A stretch of 8,455 bases of DNA from NCBI GenBank assembly GCA_016873575.1, contig VGWY01000113.1:1-8455 (forward strand). Direction: 5' to 3'. The notes under the pieces were generated by a model. That model was not told the DNA's origin. It did no database searches and saw only the letters and a program-made list of their open reading frames with translations. Each line of letters starts with the position of its first letter. The first letter of the stretch is position 1. The DNA is from Nitrospira sp. (GTDB lineage: Bacteria > Nitrospirota > Thermodesulfovibrionia > Thermodesulfovibrionales > SM23-35). The translations under genes were made by a program, and so were the position numbers. Shown piece after piece: positions 1 through 6,252 of this stretch.

Positions 1-1
1 T

Positions 2-934
2 CTTCACTCTTCTTTGTACCAACTGATTTGGAGGAACTTCTCATTGAGAAAGAGATACACCCTGATAATCCCATTTGTTCCTATAATAATTTATCTGTCT
101 CTGTCCATTTTCGAACGAAATGAACTAAATATTACCTATCTTGATGTTGGGCAGGGAGATTCATCTGTTGTAGAACTTCCTGATGGGAAAACAATCGTGA
201 TAGATACAGGGAGAACGGGGAAAGAAACAGCTTCTTTCCTGCAATACAAAGGGGAACAGGTGGTTGATTCCATTATCCTCTCTCATAACCATCCTGATCA
301 TGCAGGAGGATTGGAGTATATGGTACAAAGATTTCATGTGAGGGAAATCTGGGACAATGGCAAACTTATTTACCCTGCTACCCTTATTGATACCGTAAAA
401 CATAAAGCACTTCAGAGAGGTGACCTTATTGAAGGAAAGGGATACCGTATGTATGTCTTACATCCATATCCTGAATTCTATACAATGCATGGAAATGAAT
501 ATGTCGGGGCTAATAATAACTCTCTTGTCGTGAGGATTGAAGCGAAACATGCATCATTCATTTTCCCCGGAGATATCGAGGAAGAAGCAGAAGAAGATAT
601 TATCCATCTTGACAGATGGCTGAAGAGTGATGTCATCAAGGTCCCTCACCATGGCGGAAAGACATCTGCAAATAATCCATTTTTTGACACGGTCTCTCCT
701 GAAATTGCTGTTATCAGTGCAGGACGTGATAACACATTCGGTCACCCCCATCAAGAGACATTAAATGCCCTTCAGGGAGTAAAGATATTCAGGACAGACA
801 CTGATGGGGCGATCCATATTCGAGAAACAGACAAAGGGCTTAAAATCAAGACATGGAAGGATTGTCAGTTTAAAAAAGCCACTTTATTTCGTGATGATAT
901 AATGAATATTAAGAGGTTGTTTGAGACATGGTAA
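2..934 (+). CDS. comEC: ComEC/Rec2 family, C-terminal metallo-beta-lactamase domain (5' end outside window)
   Basis: This is the C-terminal part of a ComEC-type DNA-uptake protein, the membrane channel that takes single-stranded DNA into the cytoplasm. Its C-terminal metallo-beta-lactamase-like domain is thought to act as a nuclease. The frame is open to the left edge, so the gene is probably cut there; a TTG at 14 is the first possible start inside the window but has no visible ribosome site. Counting from that TTG, residues 17-33 form the last membrane helix. They are followed by LDVGQGDS (43-50), the metal motif SHNHPDH (90-96, His91, His93, Asp95, His96), Asp187 in FPGDIEE, and VPHHGG (210-215), all typical of ComEC. 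It ends in TAA at 932-934 and converges on a permease gene whose stop lies 8 bp away, with no terminator between them. A free-standing secreted ComEC-like hydrolase is possible but less likely, since the frame has no upstream stop. Confidence 0.88.
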   Translation, partial: LHSSLYQLIWRNFSLRKRYTLIIPFVPIIIYLSLSIFERNELNITYLDVGQGDSSVVELPDGKTIVIDTGRTGKETASFLQYKGEQVVDSIILSHNHPDHAGGLEYMVQRFHVREIWDNGKLIYPATLIDTVKHKALQRGDLIEGKGYRMYVLHPYPEFYTMHGNEYVGANNNSLVVRIEAKHASFIFPGDIEEEAEEDIIHLDRWLKSDVIKVPHHGGKTSANNPFFDTVSPEIAVISAGRDNTFGHPHQETLNALQGVKIFRTDTDGAIHIRETDKGLKIKTWKDCQFKKATLFRDDIMNIKRLFETW

Positions 935-942
935 GTGGACAA

Positions 943-1722
943 CTAAAAAATGTCATACCACACCTTTATGGCTGTGGCAGATATAATCACAGATAGTAGC
1001 CATCTTAAAATTTGCGTTTCAGTTTTTTTACTTACAATACTGCCCAATCTTGCTGAAGGGATAGCACCCAAAAGGAGCGCCACAGCCATATGAAAGGGAA
1101 CCTGTCCGGTTGCAATCTTCCCGGCTAACCCGGCTGTTGCAGAGAAAAGACCGATCGCAAGCGTGCTCCCCAAAGCTACCCTGAGAGGGATTTTCAAGAC
1201 ATATAAAAGAATGGGGATCATGATAAAGGCACCACCCTGTCCTACCATTCCAAGGAGAAACCCTGTGAAAATACCGGTAAAGATTGCCGCGGGTTTATGG
1301 AAGAAAACTTTATCCTCAGTCAGATCATCTTTCAAATAACTGCGAGGGATGAACATCAGTACCGATGCGATAAAGGCCAGTATGCCGAAAATGAAAAGTA
1401 AGTATTTATCCGGGATTCCTTTTGAGATTAATGATCCAACCAGAGAAGAGATAAAGAGCGAGAGGCCGAGGGTAAGGGCGAGGCTTTTATTGACAAGTCT
1501 TTCCTTGTTGTAAAAGAGGATTGCGGAAAAGGATGCAGAGAAGCCCTGAATCATGGTCAAACCAGTAATATTTTTTACTGATATAGCATCGAAACCAAGG
1601 ATTGGAGGGATATAGAGTAATAAGGGGAACATGATAATGCCTCCTCCAATACCTAACAATCCTGAAAAAAAACCACCTAACAATCCAGCAGAAAAAAGGA
1701 ATACATAAAAGGCCAATGACAT
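943..1722 (-). CDS. TauE/SafE family sulfite/organosulfur-type permease (second copy)
   Basis: A 259-residue integral membrane protein of the TauE/SafE (UPF0721, PF01925) family, whose characterised members export sulfite, sulfoacetate or related anions. It shows the usual two-repeat architecture. The first glycine-rich motif is GIGGG (24-28) with a following MFP; the second is GQGG (161-164) followed by FIMIP; GSTLAIG (185-191) comes in the second half. Most of the rest is hydrophobic helices, about eight in total. It is colinear over its whole length with the other TauE/SafE protein in this window (2854-3636), so the two are paralogues. Its ATG lies 3 nt after the selD stop codon and has no good Shine-Dalgarno sequence, which suggests translational coupling to selD. 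The substrate cannot be read from sequence. The selD neighbour makes selenite, selenide or a sulfur anion the reasonable candidates (inference). Confidence 0.9.
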   Translation of the reverse strand: MSLAFYVFLFSAGLLGGFFSGLLGIGGGIIMFPLLLYIPPILGFDAISVKNITGLTMIQGFSASFSAILFYNKERLVNKSLALTLGLSLFISSLVGSLISKGIPDKYLLFIFGILAFIASVLMFIPRSYLKDDLTEDKVFFHKPAAIFTGIFTGFLLGMVGQGGAFIMIPILLYVLKIPLRVALGSTLAIGLFSATAGLAGKIATGQVPFHMAVALLLGAIPSARLGSIVSKKTETQILRWLLSVIISATAIKVWYDIF

Positions 1723-1725
1723 ATA

Positions 1726-2769
1726 TTAATCTACGAATATCCGTTTGTTGTCTTTTATGCTTTCAGAGACAATATCGCCAATATAAGCAGCTAAAATACC
1801 TTCCTTTTGCAGGGCAGTGATAAGGTTATCTTTTTCCTCTCCAGGCACAAAAATAAGGAGACCGCCTGATGTCTGAGCATCATTCAATAAAAATTTTTCT
1901 ATTTCTGATATGCCCTCACGCCATCTTACATATGGCTCGAAACTTTTACAGTTGGCTCTTGTACCACCGGGTACTTTGTTCATTTCAGCCAGCCTTACTG
2001 CATCTGCAAAAAATGGCACCCGGTTTGCATAAAGATACGCGCTCAAATTGCTTGCAGAAAGCACTTCATGCAGATGTCCTATGAGACCAAAACCTGTTAT
2101 ATCTGTTGCTGTACTTACTCCAACTTCAAGCATAATCTCACTGGCTCTCTTGTTTAAAATTGCCATAGAGAGAGTAAACTCCTGAATAGCGGCTTCACTG
2201 CACATATCTGCTTTTACCCCTGTTGAAATAATGCCTGTACCGATCTTTTTGGTGAGTATCAAAGCATCTCCATTACGGGCTTTTGAATTATCCAGGATAT
2301 TATCAGGATGTATAACACCAAGAACAGCAAAGCCATATTTCGGCTCTTTATCCCTGATGGTATGTCCTCCAATAATGGATACCCCCGCTTCTGTCATCTT
2401 ATCTATTCCACCTTGCATTATTTTCTTTAGGTAAGGGAAAAACTCTTGCTGATCAGGAAACATAGCGATATTCAATGCAGCTAAAGGTTTTGCACCCATT
2501 GCATAAACATCAGAGAGCGAATTAGCAGCGGCAATAGCACCATACCAGTATGGATCGTCAACAATGGGGGTAAAGAAATCTGCTGTAAAGACAATTGCAA
2601 TATCATCTGTGATACGGTATACGCCGGCATCATCTGCATTGGATGAATCGATCAGTACGTTTTTATCGGTAATCTGAGGTAACTGCCCCAGCACCTGGAG
2701 CAGGTCCAAAGGACTGAATTTCGAAGCTCAGCCAGAGCATGTTGCAAGACTTGTCAGTTTGATAGCCAT
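1726..2769 (-). CDS. selD: Selenophosphate synthase SelD, itself a selenoprotein (Sec14 at in-frame TGA)
   Basis: SelD makes selenophosphate from selenide and ATP, the selenium donor for Sec-tRNA and 2-selenouridine. The ATG at 2769 follows a strong GAGGAGG site (2774-2780) and opens MAIKLTSLATCSG, then TGA (2728-2730), then ASKFSP, and continues without a stop to TAA at 1726. Reading TGA as selenocysteine gives 347 residues, normal for SelD. Starting after the TGA (TTG at 2709) would lose the active site. Sec14 sits where E. coli SelD has catalytic Cys17, three residues before Lys17 (E. coli Lys20); the second Cys of the usual pair is Ser16 here. ATP/Mg ligand motifs are present: NADDAGVY (44-51), TADFF (62-66), SDVYAMG (86-92), GGHT (134-137), TDITGFG (222-228), QTSGG (299-303). 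Selenocysteine forms of SelD are well known in Sec-decoding prokaryotes. It lies between two TauE/SafE permease genes. Confidence 0.95.
2690..2716 (-). promoter_or_regulatory. Candidate bacterial SECIS hairpin of selD
   Basis: Just downstream of the TGA at 2728-2730 the message can fold two mutually exclusive hairpins. One pairs GUCC with GGAC around UUU, about 17 nt after the TGA. The other pairs ACCUG with CAGGU around CUC (2693-2705), with the loop about 27 nt after the TGA. If its closing G-C pair opens, the loop becomes GCUCC with a leading G. Both lie in the distance range used by SelB-bound bacterial SECIS elements. Which one is used cannot be decided by eye, so the boundaries are approximate. 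Confidence 0.5.
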
Positions 2770-2797
2770 TTTGCCTCCTCATTTGAATGTCTTATAT

Positions 2798-2826
2798 ATT
2801 TTATCAGAGTTTAAAGACATATAAAG
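2798..2826 (-). promoter_or_regulatory. Possible selD promoter
   Basis: In the 84-bp gap upstream of selD there is TGATAAAAT (2798-2806). It matches an extended -10 (TGnTAnAAT) and sits about 30 bp before the start codon. The -35 region, TTTATA or CTTTAT at 16-17 bp spacing, is weak. This would allow selD and the downstream permease to be expressed apart from the upstream genes. The region is A+T-rich, so a chance match is quite possible. Confidence 0.3.
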
Positions 2827-2853
2827 CTATTTTAACCTATTCGATAAGGAAGA

Positions 2854-3636
2854 TTATCTGAGAGCATCGTAAATCATCCTAATTGCGGCATAACTGATGA
2901 TTACAGCCAAAAAACGGCGAAGCAACTTTACAGGAACCCTGTGGCTGAAAAGGCCGCCCATTCTGGCACCTGGAATGGTCCCGGCCACTACAGCGGCTGT
3001 CAGGATGTAAGGAACCTGAAATGTGATCAGCTTTCCCAGAGCTCCGGCTATGGAGGACACAAAGACAATGCCCATAGTGCTGCCAAGAGAAACACGGGTT
3101 GGGATTCCTAAGATGTAAATCATTGAAGGGATGAATATATACGCACCAGGTGCACCGACCATACCACCAACAAATCCAACTATTAATGCAATGATGAATG
3201 CAATAGCTTTGTTAAATGTAACCTGATCAGCAGGGATATCTCCACCTTGTTCACGTCGTGGAATCCACATCATAACTGCAGCAATACAGGCCATAACAGC
3301 AAAAATAGCCAGAAGAAAATGCGCTTTTGTAAATTTGGATATGTAAGCCCCGGCAAAAGAGGCAATAAAACCCGTAATCCCCATGGTCAGGACCAATGGC
3401 CTGTTGACTGCTTTATGTTGACCATGAGTCAAGGTGCCGATAAGAGAAGTAATAAATACCATGATGATGGTAATCCCGGATACCTGTTTCATATCAAGGC
3501 TTCCCACTCCAAACAGAGGTGGCAGATAGAGCAGAGCAGGCACAATGATAATAGCACCACCTAAGCCTGTCATGGCAGAAATAAAGGACCCAATGAGACC
3601 TATAAGAAAGAGAGTTATGAGAAATGGCCAGTCCAT
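2854..3636 (-). CDS. TauE/SafE family permease (first copy)
   Basis: A 260-residue membrane protein of the TauE/SafE (PF01925) family of anion exporters. It has the two-fold repeated motifs GLGG (24-27, followed by AIIIVP) and GAPG (161-164, followed by AYIFIP), then GSTMGI (185-190) and GARMGG (223-228), with about eight hydrophobic segments. A polar loop near 127-140 (RREQGGDIPADQ) separates the halves, as in its paralogue at 943-1722. Its ATG lies 6 nt after the TGA stop of the DsrE-like gene. The AGGTG that would act as its ribosome site overlaps that stop, so the two are probably translationally coupled. DsrE next to TauE/SafE is a common pairing in sulfur metabolism. Here, upstream of selD, a role with selenium or sulfur anions is inferred rather than shown. 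Confidence 0.9.
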   Translation of the reverse strand: MDWPFLITLFLIGLIGSFISAMTGLGGAIIIVPALLYLPPLFGVGSLDMKQVSGITIIMVFITSLIGTLTHGQHKAVNRPLVLTMGITGFIASFAGAYISKFTKAHFLLAIFAVMACIAAVMMWIPRREQGGDIPADQVTFNKAIAFIIALIVGFVGGMVGAPGAYIFIPSMIYILGIPTRVSLGSTMGIVFVSSIAGALGKLITFQVPYILTAAVVAGTIPGARMGGLFSHRVPVKLLRRFLAVIISYAAIRMIYDALR

Positions 3637-3642
3637 GTCACC

Positions 3643-3969
3643 TCAAAAACAGAGCAGCTTATCGCTCGTAACAACCATTTCGTAGAGATCTTTTTGACCG
3701 CCTTTATGACAGACCTCATTTTCTTCCAGGCCCCTGAAACCAAGGCATTTGCCACATGCCAGCAGTTTTCCTTCACTCAGGACAAAGGTCTTTGCCAGTT
3801 CTTTGATGTTAAATTGGTTTGAATCAGCTTCTTCGTATGCAACTGCCTTTGAGTTCAAAAAGATCGTTACCTCGTTAGTGATATCCGTATTCAGACAGAG
3901 ATTAGCAAAACGAAAGGCATTCCAGAGAGTTTCAGAATCATTTGTTGAAATAAGGATTCCTATTTTCAT
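3643..3969 (-). CDS. DsrE-like family protein (sulfur/selenium relay candidate)
   Basis: A 108-residue soluble protein with the DsrE-like fold. It begins MKIGILISTNDSETLWNAFR, an opening beta strand and helix typical of DsrE/YchN proteins. It carries a CGKC motif (Cys72, Cys75) where active DsrE-like proteins hold the persulfide cysteine, and ends TSDKLLCF, the usual closing strand. Extra cysteines are at 25, 87 and 107. Such proteins carry sulfane sulfur between partners; YedF-type relatives are linked to selenium metabolism. The start is firm: an AGGAGGAGG site (3975-3983) lies 5 nt before the ATG. It sits between an ArsR-type regulator and a TauE/SafE permease. The TGA stop is in frame with the next gene, but the domain is complete at that point, so it is read as a true stop. 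Whether the bound chalcogen is sulfur or selenium is unknown. Confidence 0.82.
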   Translation of the reverse strand: MKIGILISTNDSETLWNAFRFANLCLNTDITNEVTIFLNSKAVAYEEADSNQFNIKELAKTFVLSEGKLLACGKCLGFRGLEENEVCHKGGQKDLYEMVVTSDKLLCF

Positions 3970-4006
3970 CTTAACCTCCTCCTAATAAATTCATGAGTAA
4001 AGCTAT

Positions 4007-4073
4007 GTCATTCCCGCTTGCCGGGAATCTTTCTTGCTACTTTAGGAATGGATTCCGGACAAGCCGGAATGAC
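4007..4073. repeat. Inverted repeat element with GTCATTCC ends
   Basis: A 67-bp element in the gap between the upstream ArsR-type gene and dsrE. Its ends, 4007-4029 and 4051-4073, are inverted copies matching at 20 of 23 positions, both starting GTCATTCC when read inward. Each arm also folds on itself: ATTCCCG pairs with CGGGAAT, and ATTCCGG with CCGGAAT, each around 5 nt. Repeats beginning GTCATTCC with a short palindrome are a widespread class of dispersed bacterial repeat. In RNA it would form a strong hairpin and may attenuate or process the transcript between the two genes. Confidence 0.8.
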
Positions 4074-4144
4074 AGCAATTGACCGAGAATGTAGTCTTAC
4101 TAATGAATTCCTTAATAGCTCTTATTTGTCTCTCAATATTTATC

Positions 4145-4486
4145 CTATCTCCTCCTCTGTCCCGGATATTTACCTTTTTTGGTTATAGGACAACATTCAG
4201 GTCCCGGGAGAAAATCAGGGTAATCCTTTTTGAGTAACTCAAGAAGATCAGGGATTATTGGGTCAACAAGGAAATAACATCTGAGCCTTCCATCAATATA
4301 GTAATCAATTACTCTGAAATTTCTAAGTAAGGAGAGGTGTTGTGATATATTCGGCTGGCTTATTTCTAAAAACTCTTCAAAATCACTTACACACTTTACA
4401 CCCTTTGTAAGCTCTTCGAGGATCTGTATCCGTATTGGATGTGCAATAACCTTGAGGAGTTCTATTCTCTGTCCAAGTGATCTCAT
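4145..4486 (-). CDS. ArsR/SmtB-family transcriptional repressor (sulfur/selenium cluster)
   Basis: A 113-residue winged-helix regulator. The N-terminal helix KVIAHPIRIQILEEL (12-26) is the ArsR-family signature. The recognition helix region is SQPNISQHLSLLR (43-55), and the wing is IDYYIDGRLRCYFL (60-73). It lacks the CVCD arsenite site: the equivalent stretch is KCVSDF with a single Cys32. Other cysteines are Cys70 in the wing and the adjacent pair Cys98-Cys99 in the tail (GPECCP). It therefore is unlikely to use the classical arsenic site and may sense a metalloid, a persulfide or a selenium species through another cysteine set (inference). It heads the run dsrE-tauE-selD-tauE and could repress it. 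An AGAAGG sequence lies 12 nt before the ATG, an unusually long spacing, and a MITE-like element begins 18 bp upstream of the gene. Confidence 0.88.
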   Translation of the reverse strand: MRSLGQRIELLKVIAHPIRIQILEELTKGVKCVSDFEEFLEISQPNISQHLSLLRNFRVIDYYIDGRLRCYFLVDPIIPDLLELLKKDYPDFLPGPECCPITKKGKYPGQRRR

Positions 4487-4534
4487 AAAATTTTACAACC
4501 TTCTGAGGCTCTTGCAAAAATCTTGAATTTTCAT

Positions 4535-4557
4535 GTAGTCGCAAACTTCAGTTTGCG
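4535..4557 (+). repeat. REP-like hairpin, copy 1 (inside the MITE-like element)
   Basis: GTAGT precedes a perfect 7-bp stem CGCAAAC / GTTTGCG around TTCA. It shares its flank and design with copies 2 and 3, but the stem bases differ in matched pairs. Confidence 0.7.
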
Positions 4558-4585
4558 TGTTTTTTTGTTTCCAATGCGTTACAAA

Positions 4586-4608
4586 CGCAGGCTAAAGCCT
4601 GCGGCTAC
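4586..4608 (-). repeat. REP-like hairpin, copy 2 (inside the MITE-like element, inverted)
   Basis: Read on the minus strand it is GTAGC, then the 7-bp stem CGCAGGC / GCCTGCG around TTTA. It is inverted relative to copy 1, so the two copies face each other within the element. Confidence 0.7.
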
Positions 4609-4640
4609 CAAAGACAGGACTTTTGCAAGAGCCTCTTCTA

Positions 4641-4684
4641 TATAAATATATTCAAATATTATTATATTTTTATATAAAAGTCAA
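4641..4684 (-). promoter_or_regulatory. Likely promoter and operator region of the ArsR-type/dsrE cluster
   Basis: On the minus strand TTGACT (4679-4684) is a near-consensus -35. TAATAT lies 17 bp further on as a fair -10, in a very A+T-rich stretch. An ArsR-type half-site TATTTGA (4652-4658) lies at or just after the -10, with an AAAAATA (4665-4671) that could be a poor second half. A transcript starting here would run through the whole MITE-like element before reaching the gene at 4486. Confidence 0.42.
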
Positions 4685-4723
4685 TAAAATGTTTATGAGG
4701 CTCTAACCCTTCAGTCACAGGCA

Positions 4724-4746
4724 GTAGCCGCAACCTTTAGGTTGCG
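4724..4746 (+). repeat. REP-like hairpin, copy 3, downstream of acr3
   Basis: GTAGC followed by a perfect 7-bp stem CGCAACC / GGTTGCG around TTTA. It lies 35 bp past the acr3 stop. It may stop or stabilise the acr3 message, but there is no T-tract, so it is not a standard intrinsic terminator. Confidence 0.7.
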
Positions 4747-4780
4747 CCATTAACTTCCTATAGAAAGCCATTGAGACTCT

Positions 4781-5857
4781 CTATAACGGCTTAGCCCCTT
4801 TAATCTTGCAATACTCCGCAGAATAATATTTCCTCTGAAAATAGAGCGCTACATTTACCAGCCCTATCAATACAGGCACTTCAACGAGCGGGCCAATAAC
4901 GGTTGCAAAGGCTGCGCCGGAATTGATTCCAAACACTGCTACTGCAACAGCGATGGCGAGCTCGAAATCATTGGAGGCTGCAGTGAAGCTCAAGGTAGCG
5001 GATTTCGGGTAATCGGCGCCGATCTTCTTTGCAATATAGAAGGTTATCAGGAACATGAAGACGAAATAGATAAAGAGAGGAATGGCAATTCGCACTACGT
5101 CCATAGGAAGTTTGATGATGTATTCTCCTTTCAGGGAGAACATGACGACGATTGTGAAGAGGAGCGCAACCAGTGTAATCGGGCTTATTCTGGGGATGAA
5201 CTTTTCGTGATACCACTTTTTGCCTTTTGCTTTGACAAGCATGAAACGGGTTATGACGCCTGCGAGGAATGGAATACCAAGGTATATGAAGACACTCTTG
5301 GCTATTTCGCCGATAGTAACATCCACAACTGCTCCGCTGAGACCGAGCAGGGGAGGAAGTTTTGTGATAAAAATCCAGGCATATACTGGATAGGTAAGAA
5401 CCTGGAACAGAGCATTAAACGCAACCAGTCCCGCGACATAATCAGGGTCTCCGCAGGCAAGGTCGTTCCATACGAGCACCATTGCGATACAGCGGGCAAG
5501 TCCGACGAGGATCACGCCGACCATATAATCGGGGTAATTAGGGAGAAAGATGATCGCAAGGACAAACATGACAATCGGGCCGACTATCCAGTTCTGGATA
5601 AGGCTTACCGCAAGGATTTTATAGTTGCTGAAAACCTTCGGCAGCTCTTCGTAACGCACTTTGGCAAGCGGCGGGTACATCATCAGGATTAATCCGATAG
5701 CGATAGGGATGTTGGTTGTTCCTACCTGAAAGATGTTCCAGAAATCATTAATTTGGGGATAAAAGTATCCGGACATCACACCCACAGCCATTGCTAAAAA
5801 TATCCAAACGGTAAGAAAACGGTCGAGAAACGATAATCTCCTTAAGGCCTCAGCCAT
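4781..5857 (-). CDS. acr3: ACR3-family arsenite efflux permease
   Basis: A secondary transporter of the inner membrane that expels arsenite, driven by the membrane potential or proton gradient. The 358 residues are mostly hydrophobic, with about ten segments. ACR3 hallmarks are GLARCIAMVLVWNDLACGD (119-137), which holds the conserved Cys123, and AASNDFELAIAVAVAVFG (293-310) followed by GPLVEVPVL (322-330). The acidic residue in NDFEL and the cysteine match the positions known to be essential in this family (assigned from memory of the family). The chosen ATG at 5857 has GGGAGGT (5865-5871) at 7-nt spacing. An ATG at 5863 overlapping the arsR stop, or an upstream TTG at 5878, would place the site too close or inside the gene. 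It follows arsR by 5 bp as the last gene of the arsenic operon. Confidence 0.95.
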   Translation of the reverse strand: MAEALRRLSFLDRFLTVWIFLAMAVGVMSGYFYPQINDFWNIFQVGTTNIPIAIGLILMMYPPLAKVRYEELPKVFSNYKILAVSLIQNWIVGPIVMFVLAIIFLPNYPDYMVGVILVGLARCIAMVLVWNDLACGDPDYVAGLVAFNALFQVLTYPVYAWIFITKLPPLLGLSGAVVDVTIGEIAKSVFIYLGIPFLAGVITRFMLVKAKGKKWYHEKFIPRISPITLVALLFTIVVMFSLKGEYIIKLPMDVVRIAIPLFIYFVFMFLITFYIAKKIGADYPKSATLSFTAASNDFELAIAVAVAVFGINSGAAFATVIGPLVEVPVLIGLVNVALYFQRKYYSAEYCKIKGAKPL

Positions 5858-5862
5858 ATTCA

Positions 5863-6240
5863 TTACCTCCCACAGCAAATAGTTTTGTTTCTAAGGGTAA
5901 CAACATATGCTTTTGCAGATTTGCTTTTTAAAAATTCTGCCAGCCTCTTGCTATCCTCAGTAACGGATTCTGATGAAATTCTCTCAAGTACTGACAGGAT
6001 GAGAAATCTTATGAACATATCTGAATCATCAATACAGTAATGAATCCATTTGCCCTGTCTTCTGTCCTTAATCAGACCTGCTTCTCTTAACACACCGAGA
6101 TGAAAAGATACCTTTGGCTGAATCATGTCGAGGGCTGTAACAATGTCGCATACGCATAATTCTCCATGTTCGAGGAGTTTGAGAATCCTCAAACGTGTTT
6201 CATCAGACAAAGCTTTAAAGATAGTGAGAACAGTATCCAT
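5863..6240 (-). CDS. arsR: ArsR arsenite-responsive repressor
   Basis: A 125-residue winged-helix repressor that should release DNA when it binds trivalent arsenic or antimony. The signature ALSDETRLRILKLL (10-23) is followed by HGELCVCDIV (25-34), the classical metal site in the helix before the recognition helix, with Cys29 and Cys31. The third cysteine of the E. coli ELCVCDLC site is absent. QPKVSFHLGVLREAG (41-55) is the recognition helix. Cys69 lies in the wing, and a Cys122-Cys123 pair near the end could supply more ligands. It lies inside the operon, between the thioredoxin domain and acr3, rather than at its head. The AAGGA site is 7 nt before the ATG and overlaps the region just after the upstream TGA stop. 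The purine-rich GGGAGG at the end of this gene also serves as the acr3 ribosome site. Confidence 0.94.
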   Translation of the reverse strand: MDTVLTIFKALSDETRLRILKLLEHGELCVCDIVTALDMIQPKVSFHLGVLREAGLIKDRRQGKWIHYCIDDSDMFIRFLILSVLERISSESVTEDSKRLAEFLKSKSAKAYVVTLRNKTICCGR

Positions 6241-6252
6241 CTTCTTATCCTT

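Larger units (their letters stand above)
4505..4635. mobile_element. MITE-like element with 15-bp terminal inverted repeats and TTCT target duplication
   Basis: A 131-bp non-coding element bounded by perfect 15-bp inverted repeats, GAGGCTCTTGCAAAA at 4505-4519 and its complement at 4621-4635. It is flanked on both sides by the direct repeat TTCT (4501-4504 and 4636-4639), which looks like a 4-bp target duplication. Two REP-like hairpins lie inside it. There is no open reading frame of note, so it would need a transposase elsewhere. It sits between the likely promoter and the start codon of the ArsR-type gene at 4145-4486. A 4-bp duplication can arise by chance, so the mobile nature is inferred mainly from the terminal repeats. 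Confidence 0.72.

Noticed and set aside
3247..3564. A 105-codon open frame on the plus strand.
   Set aside because: Antisense to a well-supported TauE/SafE gene, with no family resemblance.
3634..3645. TGA ending the DsrE-like gene is in frame with the following TauE/SafE ATG, which could look like a third Sec codon and a fusion.
   Set aside because: The DsrE domain is complete at LLCF, the AGGTG ribosome site of the next gene overlaps the stop, and the permease begins with a normal N terminus. The frame match is a one-in-three chance.
4085..4147. Purine-rich AGGAGGAG at the end of the ArsR-type gene (4145-4486) as a ribosome site for a small downstream ORF.
   Set aside because: The only start nearby (TTG) gives four codons before a stop. 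The purines encode the Arg-rich C terminus.
5207..5692. A 161-codon open frame on the plus strand.
   Set aside because: It lies opposite acr3, has a composition full of charged residues typical of an antisense shadow, and has no ribosome site or recognisable domain.
5858..5878. Longer ACR3 start at TTG 5878 or ATG 5863.
   Set aside because: The GGGAGGT site at 5865-5871 lies inside the TTG version and is only 1 nt from the 5863 ATG. The ATG at 5857 has 7-nt spacing.
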